A stretch of 42,402 nucleotides of DNA, taken from NCBI GenBank assembly GCA_900315835.1, contig ONAR01000037.1:1-42402 (forward strand), read 5' to 3'. The notes under the pieces were generated by a model. It worked only from the letters and a program-made list of their open reading frames with translations, was not told the DNA's origin and ran no database searches. This document shows, one piece after another, positions 9,106 through 17,765 of this stretch. The position numbers and the translations under genes were made by a program. This DNA is from an uncultured Prevotella sp. GTDB lineage: Bacteria; Bacteroidota; Bacteroidia; Bacteroidales; Bacteroidaceae. Position 1 is the stretch's first letter. Every line of letters begins with the position of its first letter.

Positions 9106-10203
9106 TTACTTCACGATGCCCTTTTCGAGATATTCCTCAAGATTGACCCTCACCTTTGCGGCGGCGTCATCGGCGGCAACCTTCTTCATGTCGCTGTCGA
9201 CCATAATCTTCACCAGTTCCTCAAACGAGGTCTTTGTCGGGTTCCAGTTGAGCTCAGCCTTGGCCTTGGTCGGATCGCCCCAGAGGTTGACCACGTCGGT
9301 TGGACGGTAGAAGTCGGGTGAAACCTCCACCAACACTTTCCCCGTAGCCTTGTCGATACCCTTCTCGTCGGCACCCTCGCCCTGCCATTCCAGTTCGATG
9401 CCAACATAGTGGAAAGCCAGTGTGGCAAACTCACGCACGGTGTGCTGTTTACCGGTGGCGATGACGAAATCCTCTGGCTTGTTGTTTTGCAGGATGAGCC
9501 ACATGCACTCCACATAATCCTTGGCGTAGCCCCAATCGCGACGGCTCGACAGATTGCCAAGATAGAGTTTCTCCTGCTTCCCCTGCTTGATGCGGGCTGC
9601 GGCGAGCGTAATCTTTCGGGTCACAAAGGTCTCGCCACGGCGCTCACTCTCATGATTGAACAGAATGCCGTTGCAGGCAAACATGTGGTAGGCATCGCGG
9701 TATTCTTTCACAATCCAGTAACCGTATTGCTTGGCCACGGCATAAGGACTGTAGGGGTGGAACGGCGTGTTCTCGTTTTGCGGCACTTCCTCCACCTTGC
9801 CATAGAGCTCGGAGGTAGAAGCCTGATAGATGCGGCAACTGTCGGTCAGTCCCAACTGGCGCACAGCCTCCAAGATGCGCAACACACCCACGGCATCCAC
9901 ATCGGCCGTGTATTCGGGCGAGTCGAAGCTCACCTGCACATGGCTCTGAGCCGCGAGGTTGTAGATTTCGGTTGGACGGACCATACCGATGACACCCAGC
10001 ACACTCATCGAGTCGCTGAGGTCGGCATAGTGCAAGTGGAAGTTGGGCTTGCCTTCCAGATGAGCAATGCGCGGACGGAAATCGACTGATGAACGGCGGA
10101 TAACTCCGTGTACGTCATATCCTTTACTCAGCAACAACTCCGACAAGTAGGAACCATCCTGCCCTGTAATGCCCGTGATAAGGGCCACTTTTCTATTTTC
10201 CAT
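9106..10203 (-). CDS. gmd: GDP-mannose 4,6-dehydratase
   Basis: Extended short-chain dehydrogenase of 365 residues, converting GDP-mannose to GDP-4-keto-6-deoxymannose, the first step towards GDP-fucose and related sugars. The NADP-binding loop [11 protein letters not shown] is at about 10-20, the catalytic Thr130/Glu132 lie in the ASTSELYG stretch, and Tyr154/Lys158 form the YxxxK pair. The usual partner, GDP-fucose synthase (fcl), is not adjacent; a GH3 glycosidase follows instead. Confidence 0.95.
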   Translation of the reverse strand: MENRKVALITGITGQDGSYLSELLLSKGYDVHGVIRRSSVDFRPRIAHLEGKPNFHLHYADLSDSMSVLGVIGMVRPTEIYNLAAQSHVQVSFDSPEYTADVDAVGVLRILEAVRQLGLTDSCRIYQASTSELYGKVEEVPQNENTPFHPYSPYAVAKQYGYWIVKEYRDAYHMFACNGILFNHESERRGETFVTRKITLAAARIKQGKQEKLYLGNLSSRRDWGYAKDYVECMWLILQNNKPEDFVIATGKQHTVREFATLAFHYVGIELEWQGEGADEKGIDKATGKVLVEVSPDFYRPTDVVNLWGDPTKAKAELNWNPTKTSFEELVKIMVDSDMKKVAADDAAAKVRVNLEEYLEKGIVK

Positions 10204-10259
10204 TATATCTTGTTTTCATTCGGTTTTCGGCAAACTGAATACTAACCAACTTAGGATTG

Positions 10260-10267
10260 CAAAGTTA
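10260..10267 (-). promoter_or_regulatory. -7 box of the gmd promoter
   Basis: TAACTTTG on the minus strand with a TTG element 20 nt upstream, matching the Bacteroidota -33/-7 promoter layout. The leader would be about 50 nt. Confidence 0.55.
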
Positions 10268-10451
10268 AATAATTTATGCGAGACATCCAAGCGCAACACC
10301 GTAAAAAACAAGCGTAGCAGGACTGTTGGCTGTTGTTTTGTGCATAGCCAAAAGACTAACTTATTATTAAGCGCCACGCAAGAAATCGGATAAATCTGAC
10401 CGTCAGGTGAAAAAGAATGGGCCTTTTCTTGTCGTTTAGCCAAAAAAGTTG

Positions 10452-10459
10452 TTACTTTG
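10452..10459 (+). promoter_or_regulatory. -7 box variant of the panC promoter
   Basis: TTACTTTG, one base off TAnnTTTG, with a TTG element about 20 nt upstream. It lies 20 nt before the panC ATG. Confidence 0.45.
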
Positions 10460-10479
10460 CACGTTGTAATATCACAGCA

Positions 10480-11352
10480 ATGAAAGTATTCACAACAATT
10501 GTTGACCTTCAGAACGAGCTTTTCAATGCCCGCAAGGAAGGCAAGGAGATTGGCTTGGTGCCAACAATGGGCGCTCTTCACGAGGGTCATGCCTCACTGA
10601 TTAAGCGCAGTGTAAAGGATAACGGGGCCACGGTTGTGTCCATCTTCCTCAATCCGACACAGTTTAACGACAAAGGCGACCTGGAGCGCTACCCGCGCAC
10701 CCTTGACGCCGACTGCAAGCTCTGCGAGGCTTGCGGTGCACAGTATGTCTTCGCCCCGTCGGTGAAGGAGATGTACCCGACACCCGACACCCGCCACTTC
10801 GAGTTTCCACCGCAGAGTACGGTGATGGAAGGTGCCAAGCGGCCGGGGCATTTCAATGGCGTTTGCCAGGTGGTGAGCCGCCTCTTCTATATCGTGAAAC
10901 CCAACCGGGCCTACTTCGGTGAGAAGGACTGGCAGCAGATTGCCGTAGTGAAACGACTGGTGAAATACATCGGCTACGACAAGACGGTGAAGATTGTGGA
11001 ATGCCCCATCGTCCGCGATGCCGACGGACTGGCCAAGAGCTCACGCAACACCCTCCTCGCTCCTGACGAGCGCGCTATCGCCCCTAATATCTATAAAGCA
11101 CTCAAGGAGAGCGTGGCTTATGCCAAAGACCACAGTGTCAAGGAGACGCACGACAAGGTGGTGGCTGACATCAATGCCATTGACGGTCTGGATGTGGAAT
11201 ACTTCGAGATTGTCGACGGCAACACCCTTCTCGACATCAATGACTGGAACGACAGCGATTACGTGGTTGGCTGCATCACCGTGTATTGCGGCAAGACGCC
11301 CATCCGCCTCATCGACCATATCAAATATAAGTCGCCCGACAACAAGGATTAG
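10480..11352 (+). CDS. panC: pantothenate synthetase
   Basis: Joins pantoate and beta-alanine with ATP to make pantothenate. The 290-residue protein has the HIGH-like block [13 protein letters not shown] near the N-terminus, the FxGEKDWQQ block mid-protein and KSSRNTLL corresponding to the KMSKS-like loop. The ATG at 10480 is chosen because it gives the family N-terminus (MKVFTTI) and lies after the promoter box; the reading frame itself extends 63 bases further upstream. panD follows after 2 bp. Confidence 0.96.
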   Translation: MKVFTTIVDLQNELFNARKEGKEIGLVPTMGALHEGHASLIKRSVKDNGATVVSIFLNPTQFNDKGDLERYPRTLDADCKLCEACGAQYVFAPSVKEMYPTPDTRHFEFPPQSTVMEGAKRPGHFNGVCQVVSRLFYIVKPNRAYFGEKDWQQIAVVKRLVKYIGYDKTVKIVECPIVRDADGLAKSSRNTLLAPDERAIAPNIYKALKESVAYAKDHSVKETHDKVVADINAIDGLDVEYFEIVDGNTLLDINDWNDSDYVVGCITVYCGKTPIRLIDHIKYKSPDNKD

Positions 11353-11354
11353 CC

Positions 11355-11699
11355 ATGCAAATACAAGTACTTAAGAGTAAGTTGCACTGTGTGACCGTCA
11401 CCGATGCCAACCTGCAATACATGGGCAGCATCACTATCGACGAGGATCTGATGGATGCCGCCAACATGATTGCCGGCGAGAAGGTACAGATTGTGGACAA
11501 TAATAATGGTGAGCGCTTTGAGACCTATATAATAAAAGGTGAACGTGGCTCCGGCTGCATCTGTCTCAATGGCGCCGCAGCCCGCAAGGTGCAGGTCGGT
11601 GATGTGGTCATCATCATCTCCTACGCCCTCATGGACTTCGAGGAAGCCAAGACCTTCAAGCCCACCATCGTGTTTCCGAAAGCGGGAAACAAACTGTAA
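11355..11699 (+). CDS. panD: aspartate 1-decarboxylase
   Basis: Makes beta-alanine, the second substrate of PanC. At 114 residues it has the normal length of the PanD proenzyme. The self-cleavage site Gly24-Ser25 is visible in YMGSITID, so Ser25 becomes the pyruvoyl group. It directly follows panC, in one transcript. Confidence 0.96.
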   Translation: MQIQVLKSKLHCVTVTDANLQYMGSITIDEDLMDAANMIAGEKVQIVDNNNGERFETYIIKGERGSGCICLNGAAARKVQVGDVVIIISYALMDFEEAKTFKPTIVFPKAGNKL

Positions 11700-11771
11700 T
11701 TCATGGCGTTAACCTCATCAAGTTATCATTTATGAATTATTAGCGGGTTCCACCAATTTAGGCTCTTTCCT

Positions 11772-11790
11772 CCCTCCCCTTGGGGGAGGG
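11772..11790. terminator. GC-rich hairpin between convergent panD and panB
   Basis: CCCTCCCC at 11772-11779 pairs with GGGGAGGG at 11783-11790, followed on the plus strand by GAGGC and TTTTATTTTTT. It probably terminates panD, and with its symmetry perhaps also panB. The C-rich/G-rich sequence could belong to a dispersed repeat family. Confidence 0.55.
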
Positions 11791-11811
11791 CCGGGGAGAG
11801 GCTTTTATTTT

Positions 11812-12630
11812 TTAATAGCTTTCCTCGCTATTGGGGAAATCATTCGACTTCACGGCCTCCACATAAGCGTGGACGCCATCGGTCATGCACTGTGCCATAT
11901 CAGCGAAATGGCGGAGAAACTTCGGTTTGAAGCCTTGCGTCATGCCCAAGGCATCGGCATAGACCAGCACCTGACCATCGGTATCGGGTCCGGCGCCAAT
12001 GCCTATCGTCACCGCCTTTACCTCACTTGTGGCCTGAGCGGCAAGCTTGGCCGGTACCTTCTCAAGCGTTATGGCAAAGCAACCGGCCTCGTCGAGGGCA
12101 TGGGCGTCGGCAATGAGCTTTGCGGCCTCTGCCTCTTCCTTTGCACGCAGGCCATAGCCGCCGAACTTATGGATGCTCTGTGGGGTCAGTCCTAAATGGC
12201 CTTCTACAGGAACACCGGCGGCGATGATGGCGCGAATGGTGTCGGCAATCTCAGCGCCACCCTCCATCTTCACGGCATCAACACCCGTCTCTTTCATGAT
12301 GCGCACCGCATTGCGCACCGCTTCCTCGCGGCTGACCTGATAGGAGCCGAAAGGCATGTCGCAAACCACCAGACAGTGGTGGCAGGCGCGGGCAACGCCG
12401 CGGGCATAGACAATCATCTCATCAACGGTGATGGGGAGCGTCGTCTCATTGCCCGCCATCACGTTGGAAGCGGAGTCGCCGACGAGTATGGAGTCGATAC
12501 CAGCGCGGTCAAGGATGCCGGCTGTGGTGAAGTCGTAAGAGGTGAGCTGGGCTATCTTCTCGCCTGCAGCCTTCATCTCCAAAAAAGTCTTTGTGGTAAT
12601 CTTCTTCTTGTCTGTTGTTAAATAACCCAT
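11812..12630 (-). CDS. panB: 3-methyl-2-oxobutanoate hydroxymethyltransferase
   Basis: Transfers a hydroxymethyl group from methylene-tetrahydrofolate to ketoisovalerate, giving ketopantoate. The 272-residue TIM barrel shows LTSYDFTTAGILDRAGID with the metal/substrate region, LVGDSASNVMAG, and EGHLGLTPQSIHKFGGY. It is convergent with panCD and divergent from coaBC. No ketopantoate reductase (panE) gene is recognised here unless the DUF2520 protein at 14775 fills that role, which is speculation. Confidence 0.95.
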   Translation of the reverse strand: MGYLTTDKKKITTKTFLEMKAAGEKIAQLTSYDFTTAGILDRAGIDSILVGDSASNVMAGNETTLPITVDEMIVYARGVARACHHCLVVCDMPFGSYQVSREEAVRNAVRIMKETGVDAVKMEGGAEIADTIRAIIAAGVPVEGHLGLTPQSIHKFGGYGLRAKEEAEAAKLIADAHALDEAGCFAITLEKVPAKLAAQATSEVKAVTIGIGAGPDTDGQVLVYADALGMTQGFKPKFLRHFADMAQCMTDGVHAYVEAVKSNDFPNSEESY

Positions 12631-12655
12631 TACTTTTATTAGTTGTTAGACAATG

Positions 12656-12663
12656 CAAAGATA
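12656..12663 (-). promoter_or_regulatory. -7 box of the panB promoter
   Basis: TATCTTTG on the minus strand, 26 nt before the panB ATG. It lies back to back with the coaBC promoter. Confidence 0.55.
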
Positions 12664-12674
12664 TAAATATTTCG

Positions 12675-12682
12675 TAACTTTG
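12675..12682 (+). promoter_or_regulatory. -7 box of the coaBC promoter
   Basis: TAACTTTG, 28 nt before the coaBC ATG. It is 11 bp from the panB box, forming a compact divergent promoter. Confidence 0.55.
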
Positions 12683-12710
12683 CGGGCACTATGTAAACAG
12701 TTTTTGTGAA

Positions 12711-13937
12711 ATGCTAAAAGGAAAGAAGATTGTCTTGGGCATCACCGGTTCCATTGCCGCCTACAAGTCCTGTCTCATCATCCGCGGACTGGTCAAGCGC
12801 GGGGCAGAGGTGCAGGTAGTCATCACACCGTCGGGCAAGGAGTTTATCACACCGCTGACGCTGAGCACACTGACCCACAAACCCGTCATCAGTGAGTTTT
12901 TTTCGCAGCGCGACGGCACTTGGCACTCACATGTAGACCTCGGACTGTGGGCCGACGCCATGCTCATTGCCCCTTGTACGGCCAGCACCTTGGGCAAGAT
13001 GGCCAACGGTGTGGCCGACAATATGCTCGTCACGACCTATCTGTCGATGAAAGCACCGGTGTTCATTGCGCCTGCCATGGATCTCGACATGTACCGTCAC
13101 CCTTCCACCCGGCACAACCTTGAGACACTGCGCAGCTACGGCAACCACATCATCGAGCCGGAGAGCGGGTTCCTGGCCTCCGGACTGGAAGGTAAAGGGC
13201 GGATGGAGGATCCGGAGAAGATCATCGAAGTGCTGGACCAATTCTTTGAGCAGCAAGCCAATGCCGCGGCTGACGACAGCGCAGTGCGCCCCACCCTATC
13301 CGGCAAGCGCATTCTCATCACCGCCGGTCCTACCTATGAGAAGATTGACCCCGTGCGGTTCATCGGCAACTATTCCAGCGGAAAGATGGGCTTCGCCCTG
13401 GCTGAGGAATGCCGACGGAGAGGTGCTGAGGTGACGTTGATTGCCGGTCCCGTGGCACTGACCTGTCACCCCGACATCCGACGCATCGACGTGGAGAGCT
13501 GCGACGAGATGTACTACGCCGCCACTAAGGTCTTCCCCAACACCGACGCCGCCATACTCTGCGCCGCCGTGGCCGACTTCAAGCCTGCTGCCGTGGCCGA
13601 CAGGAAAATAAAGCGCGGGGACGACGGCCTGCACATCGACCTGATGCCAACACAGGACATCGCGGCCGCGCTTGGCAGGATGAAGACCGGCCGCCAGCTC
13701 ATCGTGGCCTTTGCCCTGGAGACCGACAACGAGGTAGCCAACGCCGAGGACAAGCGGAAGAGAAAGAATGCTGACTTCATCGTTCTCAACTCCACGCGCA
13801 TTCCTGGCACAACCTTCCAAAGCGACGACAACCAGATTGCCATCATCTCTGAACAAGGACGCACCGACTATCCTAAGAAAAACAAACGCGACGTAGCCGC
13901 TGACATCATTGACCAATTGGCTGCACGGCTGCACTAA
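12711..13937 (+). CDS. coaBC: bifunctional phosphopantothenoylcysteine decarboxylase / phosphopantothenate-cysteine ligase
   Basis: Two steps of CoA synthesis in one protein of 408 residues. The N-terminal FMN-dependent CoaC half starts MLKGKKIVLGITGSIAAYKS and includes HVDLGLWADAMLIAPCTAST and the PAMDLDMY block. The C-terminal CoaB half starts at about residue 200 with RILITAGPTYEKIDPVRFIG, followed by NYSSGKMG. The type II pantothenate kinase gene lies 11 bp downstream, so the two are co-transcribed. Confidence 0.96.
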   Translation: MLKGKKIVLGITGSIAAYKSCLIIRGLVKRGAEVQVVITPSGKEFITPLTLSTLTHKPVISEFFSQRDGTWHSHVDLGLWADAMLIAPCTASTLGKMANGVADNMLVTTYLSMKAPVFIAPAMDLDMYRHPSTRHNLETLRSYGNHIIEPESGFLASGLEGKGRMEDPEKIIEVLDQFFEQQANAAADDSAVRPTLSGKRILITAGPTYEKIDPVRFIGNYSSGKMGFALAEECRRRGAEVTLIAGPVALTCHPDIRRIDVESCDEMYYAATKVFPNTDAAILCAAVADFKPAAVADRKIKRGDDGLHIDLMPTQDIAAALGRMKTGRQLIVAFALETDNEVANAEDKRKRKNADFIVLNSTRIPGTTFQSDDNQIAIISEQGRTDYPKKNKRDVAADIIDQLAARLH

Positions 13938-13948
13938 AATTATCAGAC

Positions 13949-14782
13949 ATGAAAATAGCTATCGGCATTGATGTCGGCATATCCACTACCAAAATTGTGG
14001 GCATCCAGGACGGCGGGGTCACCTCACCATTGTGGATTAAGGCCACCGACCCTGTGACTTCGCTCTATGGTGCCTTCGGTAAATTCCTGCATGAGAACGA
14101 CATCTCGCTCGACAACGTGAGCCGCGTCATGCTCACGGGAGTGGGCGCTGCCTACATCAATGATTCCATCTACGGTCTGCCCACTCATCATGTGGAGGAG
14201 TTCCTTGCCGACGGCCTTGGCGCTGCCTACGAGTCCCGCCTCAACCGGATGATTGTCGTGTCCATGGGTACGGGTACGTCGCTTGTGTCGTATGACAAGG
14301 GCGAAATCCGTCACATCGGCGGAATAGGCATTGGCGGCGGCACGCTCAACGGACTCAGCCGTCTGCTGCTCCAGACTGACGATATCAAGCAAATCATCGA
14401 GATGGCCATTCACGGCGACATCTCGCGTATCAACCTGCTCATCGGCGACATCTCCGTCAACCCGCTGCCCGGATTGCCGAAGGATGCCACGGCCAGTCTC
14501 TTTGCCAACGCACAAGGCAACGCGCGCCGCGAGGATATTGCCAAAGGCCTTATCTGCATGGTGCTGCAGGCCATCGGCTCGGCGGCCATACTGAGTTCGC
14601 TCAACAGTGGCATACGCGACTTTGTGCTCATCGGCAACTTGTCACGCCTGCCACAATGCAAGGAGGTCTATGAACGCCTTGACCGGCTCTACAACGTCCA
14701 TTTCATCATCCCTGAGCGCAGCGAATTTTGTACGGCCATAGGTGCGGCGTTGAGTGACCCCAAACTACTTAGGAATGAATAA
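13949..14782 (+). CDS. type II pantothenate kinase (CoaW-like)
   Basis: ASKHA-fold kinase of 277 residues that should phosphorylate pantothenate, the first committed step to CoA. The phosphate loop GIDVGISTTKIVGIQ is at the N-terminus, VVSMGTGTSLVSY and the glycine-rich IGGIGIGGGTLNGLS stretch lie mid-protein, and FVLIGNLSRLP precedes the C-terminus. These fit the eukaryote/Staphylococcus-like type II family, not the CoaX type III family usual in Bacteroidota. Placement after coaBC supports the function. Confidence 0.85.
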   Translation: MKIAIGIDVGISTTKIVGIQDGGVTSPLWIKATDPVTSLYGAFGKFLHENDISLDNVSRVMLTGVGAAYINDSIYGLPTHHVEEFLADGLGAAYESRLNRMIVVSMGTGTSLVSYDKGEIRHIGGIGIGGGTLNGLSRLLLQTDDIKQIIEMAIHGDISRINLLIGDISVNPLPGLPKDATASLFANAQGNARREDIAKGLICMVLQAIGSAAILSSLNSGIRDFVLIGNLSRLPQCKEVYERLDRLYNVHFIIPERSEFCTAIGAALSDPKLLRNE

Positions 14783-15557
14783 CAAGATGAGAATTGTATT
14801 GATAGGCGCCGGCAACCTCGCCACCAATCTTGGTAAGGCGCTGGTGAAGGCGCAACACGATGTCTGTCAGGTGTATAGCCGGACGATGGCCAACGCCACA
14901 ACGCTCGCCGACACCCTTCACTGCGAGGCGACCAACGACATTGCCCAAATCCTTGACGATGCCGACGTATATATCCTTTCCATCAAGGACTCGGCCCTTC
15001 GGCAGGTGGCCGCTGAGCTTTGCCAAAGATGCCAGAAGGGAGTCTTCCTCCATACTGCCGGTTCGATGCCGATGGATGTCTTCAAAGGCCTTACCCAGCA
15101 CTATGGCGTGCTCTATCCGATGCAGACCTTTTCCAAAAGCCGCGAAGTTGATTTCAGCGTAATCCCCACGTTCATAGAGTTTAACGACGACTTTGCTGAA
15201 GCTGTTATCGATGGCCTCGCCCACACCATCTCGCAGCGCGTCTATCCCCTTGCCTCAGCCGACCGCAAGTATTTGCATCTCTCCGCCGTCTGGGCGTGCA
15301 ACTTCGTCAACCATTGTTACGACATCTCCTCGGAGATTCTTTCGGCCCACGGCATTCCCTTCGACGTCATGCTGCCCCTCATCGACGAGACAGCGCGTAA
15401 GGTGCACAGTCTTTCGCCGCATGATGCGCAGACGGGCCCTGCCATCCGCTTCGATGAGAACGTCATCAATGCCCAAGCCCAGCTCCTCTCCGACTCCCCA
15501 AGGTTGAAGGATCTCTACCTGCTCTTGTCGGAAAGCATTCATAAGGCACATCAATAA
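14775..15557 (+). CDS. Rossmann-fold DUF2520 protein (F420/NADP oxidoreductase-like)
   Basis: About 260 residues: an N-terminal NAD(P)-binding domain with the GAGNLATNLG loop and a helical C-terminal DUF2520 domain. The ATG at 14775 overlaps the end of the kinase gene; a second start at 14787 gives MRIVLIGAGN and is equally possible. The fold is that of ketopantoate reductase/pyrroline-5-carboxylate reductase relatives. Given its place directly after CoA genes, a reductase role in pantothenate synthesis can be proposed, but in many Bacteroidota this family sits in other contexts, so the function is unproven. Confidence 0.8.
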   Translation: MNNKMRIVLIGAGNLATNLGKALVKAQHDVCQVYSRTMANATTLADTLHCEATNDIAQILDDADVYILSIKDSALRQVAAELCQRCQKGVFLHTAGSMPMDVFKGLTQHYGVLYPMQTFSKSREVDFSVIPTFIEFNDDFAEAVIDGLAHTISQRVYPLASADRKYLHLSAVWACNFVNHCYDISSEILSAHGIPFDVMLPLIDETARKVHSLSPHDAQTGPAIRFDENVINAQAQLLSDSPRLKDLYLLLSESIHKAHQ

Positions 15558-15594
15558 GATTGATGAAACATTCTGTTGATTGATGAATATTTTG

Positions 15595-15602
15595 TATTTT
15601 TG
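15595..15602 (+). promoter_or_regulatory. -7 box before the Y-family polymerase
   Basis: TATTTTTG lies inside the longest reading frame of the polymerase, so translation probably begins downstream of it, for example at the TTG at 15619. Confidence 0.45.
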
Positions 15603-15618
15603 CATCAAAGTAAAAGCA

Positions 15619-17133
15619 TTGACCGACAGACAGAGAACATACATCGCCATCGACCTGAAGAGCTTCTACAGTTCGGTGGAATGTGTCGCCAGAGGACTCG
15701 ACCCGCTGACGACTAACCTTGTCGTGGCGGACGTGAGCCGCACGGAGAAGACCATTTGTCTGGCCGTCTCGCCCTCGTTGAAGGCTTACGGTCTGGGTGG
15801 ACGCGCGCGGTTGTTCGAAGTGGTAGAGAAAATGCGGCAGGTGAACTACCAGCGGCGCCAGGCCATCGGCTTCAAACCATTCACGGGGAAGTCGTATCTT
15901 GCCACTGAGTTGGCCGCCCATCCCGACTGGGAAGCTGACTACATCGCTGCCACACCACGGATGGCGGAATACATCAAGGTGAGCAGTCAGATTTACGGCA
16001 TCTACCTGCAATACATCGCTCCCGAGGACATCCACGTCTATTCCATCGACGAAATCTTCGCCGACGTCACCGATTACCTGCAAACGTATAAGATGACCGC
16101 CCACCAGTTGGCAATGACCATGATCCGGCAGGTGCTGAAGACGACTGGCATCACCGCCACGGCGGGCATCGGCACCAACCTCTACCTCTGCAAGGTGGCG
16201 ATGGATGTCGTCGCCAAGCATATTCCAGCCGACAAGGATGGCGTACGCATTGCCGAACTCGACGAGATGAGCTACCGACGGCAGTTGTGGGACCACCAGC
16301 CGATGACCGACTTCTGGCGCTTCGGCCGCGGCATCGTCGCAAGGCTCAGCACCATCGGCGTCAATACGATGGGACAACTCGCGCGGCTGTCGTTGAACAA
16401 TGAGGAACTGCTCTATCAGTTGTTTGGTGTCAATGCCGAACTCATCATCGACCATGCCTGGGGATGGGAGCCGGTGACGATGGATTACATCAAGGCTTAC
16501 AAACCCGAGACCAACTCGTTGGGGAGCGGTCAGGTGCTGCAATGCCCCTACACCACCGATAGAGCCCGTGTGGTGGTCCGCGAGATGGCCGATGCGCTGG
16601 CGCTCGACCTGGTGGACAAGCGGCTCGTCGGTGACCAGATTATCCTCACGGTGGGTTACGACCGCGAGAGCCTCACCGACCCCGCTATCCTTTCACGGTA
16701 TCATGGTGAGGTGACGACCGACTGGTACGGTCGCGCAGTGCCCAAACACGCCCACGGCACGATGACGCTCGAGCACCCCACCTCTTCCTCAACGCAGATC
16801 ATGGAGGCAGTCACTAAGCTCTACGACCAAATCGTCAACCCCATCCTGCTGATCCGTAGACTGAACATCTCCGTCAACCGCGTCATCAGTGAGGAACTGG
16901 CCAAACAACAGATGAATAAGCCCGTACAGCTCGATCTCTTCACCGACTACAAGGCGGTGGCGGAAAAGCAACAGCATGAGCATGAGCAGGCAGCCAAGGA
17001 GCGCCGGCTGCAGGAGGCGGCATTGAAGATTAAGAAGGAGTTTGGCAAGAATGCCCTGCTCCGTGGACTCAACTATGCCGAGGGCGCCACACAGAAAGAC
17101 AGAAACAGTCAGATAGGAGGACATAAAGCATGA
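15619..17133 (+). CDS. Y-family DNA polymerase (UvrX/DinB-like, translesion synthesis)
   Basis: Translesion polymerase. The palm begins YIAIDLKSFYSSVECV, with the first catalytic Asp; the second acidic site is in VYSIDEIFADVT (SIDE). The HhH/finger and little-finger regions follow, and the C-terminus is a charged coiled region after a QLDLF motif that resembles a beta-clamp binding site. The open frame starts at an ATG at 15580, but the promoter box at 15595 favours the TTG at 15619; that start is uncertain. The large insert between finger motifs and the coupled YolD-like gene match the UvrX-type polymerases common in Firmicutes and mobile elements. Confidence 0.88.
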   Translation: MTDRQRTYIAIDLKSFYSSVECVARGLDPLTTNLVVADVSRTEKTICLAVSPSLKAYGLGGRARLFEVVEKMRQVNYQRRQAIGFKPFTGKSYLATELAAHPDWEADYIAATPRMAEYIKVSSQIYGIYLQYIAPEDIHVYSIDEIFADVTDYLQTYKMTAHQLAMTMIRQVLKTTGITATAGIGTNLYLCKVAMDVVAKHIPADKDGVRIAELDEMSYRRQLWDHQPMTDFWRFGRGIVARLSTIGVNTMGQLARLSLNNEELLYQLFGVNAELIIDHAWGWEPVTMDYIKAYKPETNSLGSGQVLQCPYTTDRARVVVREMADALALDLVDKRLVGDQIILTVGYDRESLTDPAILSRYHGEVTTDWYGRAVPKHAHGTMTLEHPTSSSTQIMEAVTKLYDQIVNPILLIRRLNISVNRVISEELAKQQMNKPVQLDLFTDYKAVAEKQQHEHEQAAKERRLQEAALKIKKEFGKNALLRGLNYAEGATQKDRNSQIGGHKA

Positions 17134-17339
17134 CCGAAAACTACGACGACATCATCAACCTGCCCCACCCCTCATCCACGAAACATCCGCGGATGAGCAT
17201 GTACAACCGTGCGGCTCAATTCTCCCCCTTCGCTGCGCTCACCGGCTACGAGAAAGCCATTGAGGAGGCGAGAAAGAAACAAGAGGAGAAGGTGAGGCAA
17301 AGGAACGCACCCGTGGAAGGTCCGTTTGATGCAGACTAA
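17130..17339 (+). CDS. YolD-like small protein
   Basis: A 69-residue protein with the YolD-family signature: HPRMSMYNRAAQFSPFAALTGY. It starts by ATGA overlap with the polymerase stop, indicating translational coupling. Family knowledge: YolD-like proteins are encoded next to UvrX-type polymerases and are thought to act as their partner, functionally like UmuD; direct evidence is limited. Confidence 0.85.
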   Translation: MTENYDDIINLPHPSSTKHPRMSMYNRAAQFSPFAALTGYEKAIEEARKKQEEKVRQRNAPVEGPFDAD

Positions 17340-17401
17340 TCCATAGGGATTAACGCCAGAAGTATAGGAATATCCCTACTGAAGGTTTGAGATAAAAAGG
17401 T

Positions 17402-17409
17402 TATCTTTG
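17402..17409 (+). promoter_or_regulatory. -7 box of the small repeat-protein promoter
   Basis: TATCTTTG, 28 nt before the ATG at 17438. Confidence 0.45.
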
Positions 17410-17437
17410 CGGCAGAACCACTAAAACAAGAAAGCTT

Positions 17438-17764
17438 ATGAAACGGAGACTTCTTATCATGATGCTGCTGCTGACAGCTACGTTGACCGTCAGCGCACAG
17501 AGTAACAGAACCGTAGAAACGCAGAAGGATCAGTATGGTCATATCACCGGAACGGCGACGACCACCACCGACAAAGATGCTTATGGGCATATCACCGGTT
17601 CAAGTTCAACAACCTCCGACCGCTACGGCAGTTCCACGACCTATAAGGACTCTTATGGCCACATCACCGGATCCAGTAAGTCACGCTCGAACAGCAACGG
17701 ATCGACAACGACCACTTACAAAGACCGTTACGGTCATGTGACGGGGTCGTCGACCACCCGCTGA
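17438..17764 (+). CDS. small secreted protein with YGHITG repeats
   Basis: Not recognised as a named family. The 108-residue product has a signal peptide (about 1-20, ending VSAQ) followed by a Ser/Thr-rich region with four copies of a Y-G-H-[IV]-T-G core starting at about residues 33, 49, 73 and 98, separated by 16, 24 and 25 residues. Each core is preceded by an acidic/basic K-D or D-R step. The regular Tyr/Gly/Ser/Thr pattern suggests an extended beta-rich or surface-binding protein. It is convergent with the SNF2 helicase and only 1 bp separates their stops. The function is unknown. Confidence 0.7.
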   Translation: MKRRLLIMMLLLTATLTVSAQSNRTVETQKDQYGHITGTATTTTDKDAYGHITGSSSTTSDRYGSSTTYKDSYGHITGSSKSRSNSNGSTTTTYKDRYGHVTGSSTTR

Positions 17765-17765
17765 A

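Noticed and set aside
10216-10590. Minus-strand frame over the gmd-panC gap
   Set aside because: It covers two promoters and the start of panC; no coding signal.
15466-16542. 358-codon minus-strand frame opposite the Y-family polymerase
   Set aside because: Shadow of the polymerase; no motifs and no promoter.
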